From assembly GCF_023721795.1 (NCBI RefSeq), contig NZ_JAMQYE010000002.1, positions 496,001 through 560,000 on the forward strand: DNA of 64,000 nucleotides. The letters are read 5' to 3'. Below, in pieces: positions 8,449-18,700 of this stretch; positions within the stretch are counted from its first letter, which is position 1, and the number at the start of each line of letters is the position of its first letter. Origin of the DNA: Zeimonas sediminis (lineage in GTDB: Bacteria > Pseudomonadota > Gammaproteobacteria > Burkholderiales > Burkholderiaceae_E). The notes under the pieces were generated by a model. The model searched no databases. It was given only the letters and a program-made list of their open reading frames with translations, and had not been told where the DNA came from. A program made the position numbers and the translations under genes.

Positions 8449-9531
8449 ATGATCCTGATCACCGGCGGAGCGGGCTTCATCGGCTCCAACTTCGTGCATC
8501 ACTGGCTCGCGGGCCACGACGAGGCGGTCGCCGTCGTCGACAAGCTGACCTACGCGGGCAATCTGGACAACCTGGCCTCGGTCGCCCAGCGGCCCGACTT
8601 CTCGTTCGAGCGGATCGACATCTGCGACCGGTCGGAGGTCGCGCGCGCTATCGCTACCCATCGCCCCCGGGCCATCCTGCACTTTGCCGCCGAGAGCCAC
8701 GTCGACCGCTCGATCGACGGCCCGGGGGAGTTCATCCGCACCAACGTGCAGGGCACCTACGAGCTTCTGGAAGCGACGCGCGCATACTGGTCGTCGCTGC
8801 CCCCGGTCGAGCGAGATGCCTTCCGGTTCCTGCACGTGTCCACCGACGAGGTCTATGGCTCGCTCGACGACGGCGCCCCCGCATTCAGCGAGACGACACC
8901 CTACTCGCCGCGCAGCCCGTACTCTGCCTCGAAGGCCGCTTCCGACCACCTGGTGAGCGCCTGGCATCACACCTACGGGCTGCCGACGCTGACGACGAAC
9001 TGCAGCAACAACTACGGCCCGTACCAGTTCCCCGAGAAACTGATTCCGCTCGTCATCCTGAACGCTCTCGACGGCAAGCCCTTGCCCGTGTACGGCGATG
9101 GCTCGAACGTCCGCGACTGGCTTCACGTCGAGGACCACTGCCGGGCGATCGAGCGCGTGCTGGAGCTCGGACGGCCTGGCCGAACCTACAACGTGGGCGG
9201 CAAGAACGAGATCCGCAACATCGACGTGGTCCGCACGCTCTGCGCGATCCTCGACGAGCTCCGGCCCGACCCGGCGGGCAGCCACGAGCGGCTCATCACC
9301 TTCGTGAAGGACCGGCCCGGCCACGACCACCGCTACGCGATCGACCCCACGCGCATCGAGTCGGAGCTCGGCTGGCAGCCGGCGGAGACCTTCGAGACCG
9401 GCATCCGCAAGACCGTTCGCTGGTACCTGGACAACGCCGAATGGATCGCGCGGGTGCGCGACGGACGCTACCGCGAGTGGATCGATCGCCAGTACGGCCG
9501 GCGCGCGGCGGCGGAAGGGGCTGACCGATGA
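8449..9531 (+). CDS. rfbB: dTDP-glucose 4,6-dehydratase
   Basis: Second step of dTDP-L-rhamnose synthesis: dTDP-glucose to dTDP-4-keto-6-deoxyglucose. The 360-residue extended SDR protein has the NAD-binding G-G-A-G-F-I-G at residues 6-12, catalytic T-D-E at 132-134 and Y-S-A-S-K at 158-162, and the dTDP-sugar region [12 protein letters not shown]. It overlaps rfbA by 4 bases (ATGA). No strong ribosome-binding site is visible before the ATG, which is unusual for the first gene of an operon. Confidence 0.97.
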   Translation: MILITGGAGFIGSNFVHHWLAGHDEAVAVVDKLTYAGNLDNLASVAQRPDFSFERIDICDRSEVARAIATHRPRAILHFAAESHVDRSIDGPGEFIRTNVQGTYELLEATRAYWSSLPPVERDAFRFLHVSTDEVYGSLDDGAPAFSETTPYSPRSPYSASKAASDHLVSAWHHTYGLPTLTTNCSNNYGPYQFPEKLIPLVILNALDGKPLPVYGDGSNVRDWLHVEDHCRAIERVLELGRPGRTYNVGGKNEIRNIDVVRTLCAILDELRPDPAGSHERLITFVKDRPGHDHRYAIDPTRIESELGWQPAETFETGIRKTVRWYLDNAEWIARVRDGRYREWIDRQYGRRAAAEGADR

Positions 9532-10445
9532 GCGCGCCCGGGCGCAAGGGCATCGTGCTGGCCGGCGGCTCCGGCACCCGGCTGTACCCGGTCACGCAGG
9601 CCGTGTCGAAGCAGCTCCTGCCGGTCTACGACAAGCCGATGGTCTACTACCCCCTCACCACGCTGATGCTCGCCGGCATCCGCGACGTGCTGCTCATCTC
9701 CACGCCGCAGGACACGCCCCGCTTCGCCGAGCTGCTCGGCGACGGCTCGCAGTGGGGCATCTCCATCCGGTACGCGGTGCAGCCGGCGCCGGAGGGACTC
9801 GCGCAGGCCTTCATCATCGGCCGCGAGTTCGTGGGCAGCGACCCGGCGGCGCTGATCCTCGGCGACAACATCTTCCACGGCCACGACCTCGCCCTGCAGT
9901 TGCAGCGCGCCAACGCGCGCGCCGAGGGCGCCACCGTGTTCGCCTACCACGTGCACGACCCGGAGCGCTATGGCGTCGTCGAGTTCGACCCGGCAGGCCG
10001 CGCGGTGAGCCTCGAGGAGAAGCCGGCGCGGCCGCGCTCGAACTACGCCGTCACGGGCCTGTACTTCTACGACAACCGCGTCGTCGAGATCGCGCGCGGG
10101 ATCCGCCCTTCGGCGCGCGGCGAGCTAGAGATCACCGACGTCAACCGCGAATACCTCCGGCAGGGCGCGCTGTCGGTCGAGATCATGGGTCGCGGCATGG
10201 CCTGGCTCGACACCGGCACCCACGAATCCCTCCTCGAGGCGTCGTCCTTCATCCACACGATCGAGAAGCGGCAGGGGCTCAAGGTGGCGTGCCCCGAGGA
10301 AATCGCCTACCGCTGCGGCTGGATCGACGCCGCACAGGTCGAGAGGCTGGCCGGGCCGCTCGCGAAGAACGAGTACGGGCAGTATCTGTTGCGCATACTG
10401 GGCGAGCGAGTGCTGCCCTCGAATCCGGCCGGGGGATCCCGATGA
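9528..10445 (+). CDS. rfbA: Glucose-1-phosphate thymidylyltransferase
   Basis: First step of the dTDP-L-rhamnose pathway: glucose 1-phosphate plus dTTP to dTDP-glucose. The 305-residue protein has the nucleotidyltransferase signature [10 protein letters not shown] at residues 11-20, [20 protein letters not shown] and the sugar-binding E-E-K-P. Length is typical. It overlaps rfbB and rfbC by 4 bases on each side, implying translational coupling. The enzyme family is usually feedback-inhibited by dTDP-L-rhamnose. Confidence 0.97.
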   Translation: MSAPGRKGIVLAGGSGTRLYPVTQAVSKQLLPVYDKPMVYYPLTTLMLAGIRDVLLISTPQDTPRFAELLGDGSQWGISIRYAVQPAPEGLAQAFIIGREFVGSDPAALILGDNIFHGHDLALQLQRANARAEGATVFAYHVHDPERYGVVEFDPAGRAVSLEEKPARPRSNYAVTGLYFYDNRVVEIARGIRPSARGELEITDVNREYLRQGALSVEIMGRGMAWLDTGTHESLLEASSFIHTIEKRQGLKVACPEEIAYRCGWIDAAQVERLAGPLAKNEYGQYLLRILGERVLPSNPAGGSR

Positions 10446-10990
10446 GAGTCGTCGAGACCACGCTCCCGGGCGTCCTGCTGATCGAGCCGAAGGTATTCGG
10501 GGACGAGCGGGGCTTCTTCATGGAGAGCTTCAACGCGAGGGACTTCGCCGAAGCGACCGGCGTGCGCGAGCCCTTCGTCCAGGACAATCACTCCCGCTCG
10601 AGCAAGGGCGTGCTTCGCGGCATCCACTACCAGATCCGGCAGGCTCAGGGCAAGCTCGTGCGCGTCGTCGCCGGCGAGGTCTTCGACGTCGCGGTCGACC
10701 TGCGCAGGTCGTCGCCGCACTTCGGCAAGTGGTTCGGAACCCGGCTCTCCGAGGAGAACAAGCGCATGCTCTGGGTTCCGCCCGGCTTCGGCCACGGGTT
10801 CCTGACCCTGTCGGACAGCGCGGACTTCCTCTACAAGACGACCGACTACTACGCTCCTGCCCACGAACGCTGCGTTCGTTGGGACGACCCGGCCATCGCC
10901 GTCGACTGGCCGCTGGGTGGCGTGCCGCCGTCGCTGTCGGCCAAGGATGCGGCTGCGCCGACGCTGGAGCGGGCAGAGACCTATCCATGA
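10442..10990 (+). CDS. rfbC: dTDP-4-dehydrorhamnose 3,5-epimerase
   Basis: Third step of dTDP-L-rhamnose synthesis. The 182-residue cupin-fold protein carries D-E-R-G-F-F, Q-D-N-H-S-R-S (about 47-53) and the catalytic G-V-L-R-G-I-H-Y-Q with His62 as the base, followed by the usual [11 protein letters not shown] and the [10 protein letters not shown] strand. Chosen start: the ATG at 10442, overlapping the rfbA stop. The last enzyme of the pathway, rfbD, is not next to it but 20 kb downstream at 31333. Confidence 0.96.
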   Translation: MRVVETTLPGVLLIEPKVFGDERGFFMESFNARDFAEATGVREPFVQDNHSRSSKGVLRGIHYQIRQAQGKLVRVVAGEVFDVAVDLRRSSPHFGKWFGTRLSEENKRMLWVPPGFGHGFLTLSDSADFLYKTTDYYAPAHERCVRWDDPAIAVDWPLGGVPPSLSAKDAAAPTLERAETYP

Positions 10991-11058
10991 TCCGCAGCAC
11001 GATGGCGCGCGCGAGGTCCGCCGGCGGCGCGCGGCGGCAACCGCCGGAGCTCGCATGA
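10987..11058 (+). CDS. Possible 23-codon coupling ORF between rfbC and wzm
   Basis: This tiny frame starts with an ATG that overlaps the rfbC stop (ATGA at 10987-10990). It ends with a TGA that overlaps the wzm start (ATGA at 11055-11058), so ribosomes could pass from rfbC to wzm without a break. The predicted peptide is basic (several Arg) and resembles nothing I know. It may be a translational-coupling frame, or chance in GC-rich DNA. Without it, rfbC and wzm would be separated by 64 untranslated bases, which is unusual in this tightly packed operon. Confidence 0.3.
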   Translation: MIRSTMARARSAGGARRQPPELA

Positions 11059-11882
11059 CGCCCCACACGCCGCCCAGCGCGTCGCCCCGGGCCCTGGTCG
11101 CGTCCCTGGTCGCGAACCGCGGCCTGATCGCGACGCTCGTCAAGAGAGAGGTGGTCGGCCGCTACCGAGGCTCGATGCTCGGGATCCTGTGGTCGCTGTT
11201 CAACCCCATCCTCATGCTGGCCGTCTACACCTTCGTGTTCAGCTTCGTCTTCAAGTCGCGTTGGATCGGGGGAACCGGCTCCAAGACCGAGTTCGCGCTC
11301 GTCCTGTTCGCCGGACTGCTGGTATTCAACCTGTTCGCCGAGTGCGTCAATCGCTCGCCGGCCCTGGTCCTCGGCAACGTGAACTACGTGAAGAAGGTCG
11401 TCTTCCCGCTCGAGATCCTGCCTGTCGTCACCCTCGGCTCGGCGATGTTCCACATGCTCGTGAGCCTGGGCGTCTGGGTGATCTTCTACGTCGTGACGAT
11501 GGGACTTCCGCAGCCCACGCTGCTGCTGCTGCCCCTGGTCATCTTTCCCTTCGCGCTGCTGACGCTCGGCCTGTGCTGGTTCCTCGCCTCGCTCGGCGTG
11601 TTCCTCCGGGACGTCACCCAGATCGTCGGCGTGCTCACCACCGTGCTGATGTTCATGTCGCCGATCTTCTACCAGGTCGACGCCCTGCCGCCGGCCATCC
11701 GGCCGGCCATGCTCGCGAGTCCGCTGACGCTCACCGTCGAGCAGATCCGGGACGTGATGATCTGGGGCCGCCCGCTGGACCCGGGTGCATGGGCCGCGTT
11801 CACGCTGATCGCAGCGCTCGTCGCCTGGCTTGGATTCAGCTTCTTCCAGAAGACCCGCAAAGGCTTCGCGGATGTCATCTGA
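11055..11882 (+). CDS. wzm: O-antigen/polysaccharide ABC transporter permease
   Basis: Inner-membrane half of the exporter that moves the finished undecaprenyl-linked polysaccharide to the periplasm. The 275-residue protein has the ABC-2/Wzm layout. A cytoplasmic interfacial N-terminus carries L-V-K-R-E-V-V-G-R-Y-R-G-S-M-L-G-I-L-W, and about six membrane segments follow (among them residues 45-70, 80-100, 130-150, 155-180, 190-210 and 245-265). The C-terminal F-F-Q-K-T-R-K-G-F-A-D is typical. It overlaps wzt by 11 bases. The start at 11055 is chosen because the upstream in-frame extension is only the shadow of rfbC. Confidence 0.94.
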   Translation: MTPHTPPSASPRALVASLVANRGLIATLVKREVVGRYRGSMLGILWSLFNPILMLAVYTFVFSFVFKSRWIGGTGSKTEFALVLFAGLLVFNLFAECVNRSPALVLGNVNYVKKVVFPLEILPVVTLGSAMFHMLVSLGVWVIFYVVTMGLPQPTLLLLPLVIFPFALLTLGLCWFLASLGVFLRDVTQIVGVLTTVLMFMSPIFYQVDALPPAIRPAMLASPLTLTVEQIRDVMIWGRPLDPGAWAAFTLIAALVAWLGFSFFQKTRKGFADVI

Positions 11883-13359
11883 CGAAATTGCGATTCGCGT
11901 CGAAGGCCTCGGCAAGCGCTACGAGATCTACGACAGCCCGCGGGACCGGCTCAAGCAGTTCGTGGTTCCGCGCCTTCGCGGCGCGCTGGGCATGGCGCCG
12001 CGGCAGTTCTACCGCGAGTTCTGGGCGCTTCGCGACGTTTCCTTCGAGATCCGGAAGGGGGAGGCGTTCGGCGTCGTGGGCCGCAACGGCAGCGGCAAGA
12101 GCACGCTCCTGCAGTTGATCACCGGGACCCTGTCGCCGACCACCGGGTCGGTGCTCACGCAGGGACGCATCGCGGCGCTGCTGGAACTCGGCTCCGGCTT
12201 CAATCCGGAGTTCACCGGGCGCGAGAACGTCTTCCTGAACGGCATGGTCCTCGGCCTCACGAGGCGCGAGATCGAGGACCGGTTCGACGAGATCGCGGCC
12301 TTCGCCGACATAGGCGAGCACATCGACCAGCCGATCAAGACCTACTCGAGCGGAATGATCGTGCGCCTCGCCTTCGCCGTGCAGGTCCAGATGCAGCCGG
12401 ACATCCTGATCGTCGACGAGGCACTCGCGGTCGGCGACGCTCTCTTCCAGAAGCGATGCTACGAGCGGATCGAGCGGCTCCTGTCGGACGGCGTGACCCT
12501 CATGTTCGTGTCGCACGACCAGGAATCGGTGCGCACGCTCACTCGCCGCTCGCTGCTCCTGAAGAACGGCGGCCCGGTGCTCTGCGCGAGCTCTTCCGAG
12601 GTGATCCTCGCCTACAGGAAGCTGCTGCACGACGAGGAGTCCGCGTACTTCGCCGAGGTGACGCGCCGGCTGAAGTCCAAGGGCGGCGCCGGGCAACCCG
12701 AGCAGCCCGCCGCGGCCGCGCCGGTCCGGGCGGAGGCCGAGGTCGGCACCGAAAACGTGGCCGAAGCCGGCCCCCCGATGGCGGAAGCCGCGACACCGCC
12801 GGCGGCGCCGCCCGCCGAACCCGTCGGTGCCGGCTTGCAGCCGGCCGGGCGCTCGGCGGCGATGTCCTTCGGCGACGGGGGCGTGACGATCGCCGACGTG
12901 CAGACCTGCGACGCGGCCGGCGAGCCCTGCTCCGTCTTCTACCCGGGGGACGCGCTCCGGATACGCATCACCTGCCTGTCGGAAGTCGATACCGATCACC
13001 TCAACGTAGGCGTCCGCATACGCAACAAGGAAGGCGTGAAGATCTACTCATGGGGCACCCTGAACCAGGACATGCAAGTGCTCGCCGGCCGGGCGCAGGC
13101 TCCGGTCTTCTGGGAGCGCCCGGTCAAGGCGGGCGAGCGCTTCGACGTCTGGCTCGAATGCGACTGCCCCCTCGGCCCGAACCTGTACGAGATCCAGGCC
13201 TCCGTCGCCTACGAGGCAAAGCCCGATTACACCGCGCAGCGGCTCCTGCACTGGCGAGACGAAGCGGCATTCTTCCAGGTCGCGATGCGGCAGACCGAGT
13301 ACTTCTTCGGCGGCATCGCCGACCTGCGCATGAAGGCCAGCTGGCGGGAGGCGGAATGA
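11872..13359 (+). CDS. wzt: O-antigen ABC transporter ATPase with C-terminal polymer-binding domain
   Basis: Powers export through Wzm. In this 495-residue protein the ATPase domain has Walker A G-R-N-G-S-G-K-S at 70-77, the ABC signature Y-S-S-G-M at 158-162 and Walker B I-L-I-V-D-E-A at about 178-184. After an Ala/Pro/Glu-rich linker (about 280-345) comes a beta-rich domain (about 345-495) in the position of the Wzt C-terminal carbohydrate-binding domain. In E. coli O8/O9a Wzt this domain recognises the modified end of the finished chain. Its presence implies chain-terminus-dependent export here and makes a terminal modifying enzyme likely; the next gene is a candidate. Confidence 0.93.
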   Translation: MSSDEIAIRVEGLGKRYEIYDSPRDRLKQFVVPRLRGALGMAPRQFYREFWALRDVSFEIRKGEAFGVVGRNGSGKSTLLQLITGTLSPTTGSVLTQGRIAALLELGSGFNPEFTGRENVFLNGMVLGLTRREIEDRFDEIAAFADIGEHIDQPIKTYSSGMIVRLAFAVQVQMQPDILIVDEALAVGDALFQKRCYERIERLLSDGVTLMFVSHDQESVRTLTRRSLLLKNGGPVLCASSSEVILAYRKLLHDEESAYFAEVTRRLKSKGGAGQPEQPAAAAPVRAEAEVGTENVAEAGPPMAEAATPPAAPPAEPVGAGLQPAGRSAAMSFGDGGVTIADVQTCDAAGEPCSVFYPGDALRIRITCLSEVDTDHLNVGVRIRNKEGVKIYSWGTLNQDMQVLAGRAQAPVFWERPVKAGERFDVWLECDCPLGPNLYEIQASVAYEAKPDYTAQRLLHWRDEAAFFQVAMRQTEYFFGGIADLRMKASWREAE

Positions 13360-15662
13360 GCGGATCGAACGTCTTCGACCGAGCGGCGTTCGCCCGCAAG
13401 GTGCTCGCCGCCTGCGGTACGCGGAGAGTCCTGCAGATCGGCGCGGGCGATGGCGCGCTCGTGGGCGCGCTGCTCGCACAAGGTGGGGACGCATTCGGCC
13501 TCGACGATTCGCAGATGGCGGTCGCGGCCGGCAATGCCCGCTTTCCCGGGCGCTTTCGTCGGCACGCGGGCCTGCCGCTTCCCTGCGGCGACGGCGAGTT
13601 CGACACCGTGGTCAGCGCCGGATGGATCGAGGGGCTGGCCGACGAGGAGGTCCCGATCGCGCTGGCCGAGATGTACCGCGCCTGCGCCCGGTACGTCTTT
13701 CTGCGCGTTCCGATGCAGTCGCCGCACGCCCCCGATCCTGCCGGGCCGCCCCGCGACCGGGCCTGGTGGGAGAAGCGGTGCTTCGAGGCCGGCTTCCGCA
13801 AGCACGCCGCCTACTACAGGGTCAATCCGTACGCTGCGCTCAACGACGACGGCGACCACGCGCTGATCCCGCTCGAGAAGGTTCGGCCCGAGACCCTGGC
13901 GAGCTACCCGCTGTCGGCGCTCGAGGACGAGCGCCTGTTGCACATGGACATGCTGCGGGAACCCGGCAGGCGGGCCGACGCCCATTGCATCCGGTACCAC
14001 ATGGCCGCCGCCTGGATACGCCCCGGCGATGTCGTGCTGGACCTGGCCTGCGGCTACGGCTACGGAAGCCACATCCTCTTCCAGAACTCGCTCGCCCGAT
14101 CGGTGCTGGGCATCGACCTCAGCGAGTCCGGCATCGCGTACGCGCAAGCGAACTACGGTCTGGAGGGCGCGGTCCGTTTCGAATGCGGCAACGCGCAGGA
14201 TCTCTCGACGCTGGCGGACCGCAGCGTCGACTTCATCGCAAGCTTCGAGACGATCGAGCACCTGCCCGATCCGGACGCCTACCTGGACGAACTCCAGCGC
14301 GTTCTCAAGCCTTCCGGGCGCCTGATGATCTGCGCGCCGAACGACTGGACCGACGAGACCGGCAGGGATCCGAACCCGCATCACCTGCACGTCTACACCT
14401 GGGACCGGCTGAGGGACGAGGTCGGGGCGCGCTTCCTGCTCGAGAAGGGATTCGTCCAGACCGCCGGCGGGGCGATGAAGTGCCACCACTCGCCGAGGGC
14501 CTGGGCCGAGGTGCCTCTGGCGCCGCTGGAACGGGAAGCCGAGTGGATCATCCTGCTCGCCATGTCGGACCCCCTGGCCGGCGCCGACGTCCCGTACGTG
14601 GAGAGCACGTGGCCGGTCCCGACTGATGCCGACTTCCATGTCTCGGCCTTCGCGCGCGACTACCGCAACCCGTGGCTCGTCAAGGGCATGGTCGCGCTCG
14701 GCTCGCGCTGCGAGTCGCCGCAAGTCCTGCGCGCGATGCAGGCCGAAGTGATGCGGACGGAGCCGCCGGATTCCGTGGATCACGGCGCAGCCTTGTGCGG
14801 CCACGTCTATTCGCTCCTGGCCGAGCCTTTCGTCGAGGCATCGGCCGCGCTCGAGGCCCTGGAGCGGATACGGGCGTACGCTGCGCTGCCCGATTCCGGC
14901 CCCCACCGGCTGCGCTGGCAGGTTTCCCTGCTCTTCGCAGGCGGCGAACTCGCGCGCAAGCGAGGCGACCGGGCGACGGCGCGCGAACTCTACGAGCGGT
15001 GCGCCGCCATCGACACGTCGGCCTACAGCCCGCTGCTGGGCAACCGGACCCTGGACGCGCTGTTTCGGCTCGCCGCGTTCGCGATGGACGACGGCGATGC
15101 GCTCCGGGCGCGCGCGCTCCTCGCCCGGAGCGTGTCGGAGGCCGAGCGCCTCTGCTCCGGGTCGTGGCTCAACGTGCGAGGCGCCCCGGACCGGCCGCTG
15201 CCGTTCGGGCTGGCCGAGCTCTCGCAGCTCCTGGACAAGGCGAGCCGGGCAGCCTACGCGCTCGCCGCGCTGGATTCCGGCGCGACCCGGCCGGCCGTGT
15301 TCGCCGCGGAAGCGCAAGGCTTCCACGAGCGGCTCCTCGCTTTCAAGGACGCCGACCTGGCCGCGCTGCGAGAGGGCAACGAGGCCCTGGTGCGCGAAGT
15401 GTCCCGCCTGACGGCCAGGATCGACGAGCTCGCGCGGGAGCTGATCGCCAAGGAAGCGCGCACCCACGAGCTGGCCGCCGAAGTGGTCCGGCAGGACGCG
15501 CACGCACAGTCGCTCGCCCGCGAGATCCAGCGGCGCGACGCGATGGCGGCCCCGCTCGCGACCGCGGCCGCCAGGCTGGCGTCGCGCCTTCGCGATCCGC
15601 GCACGGCCGCCGGCGCGCTCGTCCGGCGCCTGCGCCGAATGCTTCGCGGCGCGGGAAAATGA
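13356..15662 (+). CDS. Double methyltransferase with C-terminal helical/coiled-coil tail
   Basis: A 768-residue protein directly after wzt (ATGA overlap). The first class I methyltransferase-like domain (about 15-160) has V-L-Q-I-G-A-G-D-G at 25-33. The second, stronger one (about 205-345) has V-L-D-L-A-C-G-Y-G at 227-235 and E-T-I-E-H-L-P-D-P-D, the usual SAM-methyltransferase post-motif. Residues about 440-660 are helical and repeat-like. About 670-735 is a heptad-rich coiled coil, and the last 30 residues are Arg-rich and amphipathic. This resembles WbdD, the chain terminator that pairs with a Wzt of this type, but the WbdD kinase domain is not recognisable. Terminal O-methylation of the polymer is an inference. 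Confidence 0.75.
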   Translation: MSGSNVFDRAAFARKVLAACGTRRVLQIGAGDGALVGALLAQGGDAFGLDDSQMAVAAGNARFPGRFRRHAGLPLPCGDGEFDTVVSAGWIEGLADEEVPIALAEMYRACARYVFLRVPMQSPHAPDPAGPPRDRAWWEKRCFEAGFRKHAAYYRVNPYAALNDDGDHALIPLEKVRPETLASYPLSALEDERLLHMDMLREPGRRADAHCIRYHMAAAWIRPGDVVLDLACGYGYGSHILFQNSLARSVLGIDLSESGIAYAQANYGLEGAVRFECGNAQDLSTLADRSVDFIASFETIEHLPDPDAYLDELQRVLKPSGRLMICAPNDWTDETGRDPNPHHLHVYTWDRLRDEVGARFLLEKGFVQTAGGAMKCHHSPRAWAEVPLAPLEREAEWIILLAMSDPLAGADVPYVESTWPVPTDADFHVSAFARDYRNPWLVKGMVALGSRCESPQVLRAMQAEVMRTEPPDSVDHGAALCGHVYSLLAEPFVEASAALEALERIRAYAALPDSGPHRLRWQVSLLFAGGELARKRGDRATARELYERCAAIDTSAYSPLLGNRTLDALFRLAAFAMDDGDALRARALLARSVSEAERLCSGSWLNVRGAPDRPLPFGLAELSQLLDKASRAAYALAALDSGATRPAVFAAEAQGFHERLLAFKDADLAALREGNEALVREVSRLTARIDELARELIAKEARTHELAAEVVRQDAHAQSLAREIQRRDAMAAPLATAAARLASRLRDPRTAAGALVRRLRRMLRGAGK

Positions 15663-15714
15663 CCGGCGCGGCGGGCAGGCGCCCGATGGCTCGTCGGCCA
15701 TTCGAGATCGGACA

Positions 15715-18700
15715 ATGAAAGAAAAGATCGGCATCGTCATCGTTTCCTACAACGCGTCGCCCGCGGTCCGTTCGACCCTGGCGAGCCTGCGCCGGGCGAA
15801 GAACGAAGTCGCCAGCGAAGTGATCCTCGTCGACAACGCATCGCGCGACGATGAGCGCCCCAGGCTCCGAGGTGCGCTCGAGCGGCATGCCTCGGAGGCG
15901 GGGCTGCCGTGGCGCTACCTGCAGGAGCCCAGGAACCTCGGCTTCTCCGGCGGGAACAACGTCGGCATCCGCGCCTTCCTCGAAGACCCGGCGGTCACGC
16001 ACGTGTGCCTGCTGAACAGCGACGTCATCGTTTCCGACCGCTGGCTCGACCGGCTCGTGGCAGCGGGCAAGGACATCGTCAGCGCGGTCACCAACAAGGC
16101 GGACAGCGAGCAGTGCGTGCCGGTCGACTACGCGATCGGGCTCGATCGCTGCCTCGACGAGCCGAACGAATCGCTGGCCGCCGGCGTCTTCGAGACGGTC
16201 GACGACTTCTCGCAGCGCTGGCACCGGGCCTGGCGGGGGAATCTCCTCGACTGCGACGCGACCTTCTTCTGCGTCCTGCTGAGCCGCCGCGCGATCGAGC
16301 GGATCGGGCTGCTCGACGAGACCTTCTTTCCGGGCGGGTTCGAGGACGACGACTACTGCGCGCGGGCGCGCGCGGCGGGCATTCCGGTGCACCTTGCCCG
16401 CGACGTCTTCATCCACCACTGGGGTTCCGCGTCGTTCGGGCAACTGCGTTACGAGTACTTCAGCGAGAACGCCGCGCGCAACAAGCGCTATCTCGAGCAG
16501 AAGCACGGATTCACCTGGAAGCGCCGACCGGAGAAGCCCTTCGTGTCGTTCGCGCAGGACGTCGCCCACGCGCTCGCGGGGGGCGGCGACCGGTCGCTCC
16601 AGCCCGGCTTCGTGGCCCTCTACACGGAGAGCCTCGATCGTCTGCTCGCCCACCATCGCGACGAGTTCGCGAGGATGAGCGCCGCCATCGCCCGCAGCGG
16701 CGTCGCGCCGGCCGAGGACCTCGCGCGCGAGATCGCCGCGGTCGAGGGGCACGCGGAGCTCGGCAGCCTGTGGCGAAGCGTGCTCGACGACGTCGGCGCG
16801 GGGCTGGCCTCCGCGCCCTGCCCCCCGGCCCTGCGGGAGTCGGTCGGCCGTCGCATGGACGCCCTCGCCGACGGCGTGCACCGCCTCGCGAGCTGCAACC
16901 TGGCGATGCACGCCCATCTTTCCGCCCAGCCGCAGGCGCCGGCGGCCCTCACGGGCCGGCCGCCGGGCCGATTGCGCAAGGCTCTCTGGCTGCTGCGCAA
17001 CGGCCTTCCCTTCCTGCTGAAGCTCCGGGGCATCGTGTTCTTCGGCGGCTATCCCTATCCCGAACGGGAGAACGACGGGTACTTCCAGCGGATCCGCGCG
17101 ATCGACCGACTGTTCGACGACCGGTGGCGGATCTACGTCGATTCGCATCCCCTCGAGGGGCAGAACCTGTGGTTCGACCTCCCTGCCCCGCGGACTCTCG
17201 TGCTGAGGATGACCGGCGGGCGAAAGCGCCGCCTGTTCGTGAAGGCGCTGGTCATGCTGTGCGCGCTTCGCTGCCGCGCGATCTACTTCCACAGCGTGCT
17301 GCGCATGGAGGAATCCCGGTTCGGGCGCCTGATGCGGTGGCCCGGCATCAGGAAGGTGATCGACGTGCACGGCGTGGTGCCGGAGGAGTTCCGTCTCTAC
17401 AACGACTTCTACAGCGCGGTCCTGTTCGAGGCCCACGAGCGCCTGGCGGTTCGGAAGGCCGACTGCGTCATCGTGGTCACGGAGGCGATGAACCGCTACC
17501 TGCGCCAGAAGTACCGTGACGCCTTCCGCGGCGAGGCGATCGCGCTGCCGATCTTCCCGGGCCTGGCGCCGTTCCGCGAGGCGCGTCCCTACGTCGACGG
17601 CAAGCCCGTCGTCGTCTACGCCGGCGGGCTGCACAAGTGGCAGCAGGTGCCCAAGATGGTCGACGCCATCGGCCGCACCTACCGATCCTGCCTGCACCGG
17701 TTCTACTGCCCGGACCCGGCGGCCGTGCTCCGGATGATCCCGGACGCGGCGCGCGACTCCGGCTCGGTGACCGTCGAAAGCAAGTCCCACGAGGAGCTGC
17801 TGCGCCGCTATGCCGAGTGCCACTACGGCTTCATCCTGCGCGACGACATCGTCGTCAACCACGTCGCGTGCCCGACGAAGCTGATCGAGTACCTCGCGAT
17901 GGGCATCGTGCCGATCGTCGACTGCGAGGACATCGGCGATTTCAGGGAACTCGGCATGCGGTTCGTTCGGCTGGCGGATTTCGTCGCGGGCCGGATACCC
18001 GACGAGGCGACCCGCGCAGGGATGGCCAGTGAGAACTTCGACGTCTACGAGCGCCTTCGGGCGCAGCGCGAGTCGGGGGCCGCGAGGCTCAGGCAGGTGC
18101 TCGCCGACGGGGCCGGACTCGGTCGGGCGAGGGCGGCGGCGGCCGGGCTAGCCCGGTCGCTGCTGCCCGCCGGCACGATCCGGGGCCGGGCGGCGCGCCG
18201 GCTGTGGAGAACGCTTCGCGGCGCGCCCGGCGCCAGGCCGGCACCGGCGGCCGAGACGGCTGCCGCCAGCCCCACCGAGCTCGCACCCTGCGACGTGCTC
18301 GTCCAGGTGGGCAACTTCACCGGCGGCGGCCTCGAGAACGTCGTGCTCGACCTCAACCTGGCGCTCCGCGATGCAGGCCACCGGGTCAGCCTGCTCGTGC
18401 TGGGCGAGGCCGGAGCGGCCGTCGAAGCGGCTCGGGCACAGGGCGTGCCGGTGTGCGTTGCCTCGTATTCCGACGCTGCCTACCGTCACTGGCTTCGGAC
18501 CGCGGCGCCGCGCCTCGTCATGAGCCACTACTCGACCGAGGGCGCCGCCGCGTGCGGCGAGTCGCGGATTCCGCTGGTGCAGGTCATCCACAACGTCTAC
18601 ATGTGGCTCGACGACGCGCAGCGCGCGGACTTCGCGCGAGCTGCCGAGCACACGGCGTGCTTCGTCGCCGTGTCCGACTTTGCCAGGCGCTATAGCGTGC

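Noticed and set aside
12456-13355. Upstream extension of the double methyltransferase into wzt
   Set aside because: It overlaps the wzt C-terminal domain; the ATGA overlap at 13356 is the natural start.
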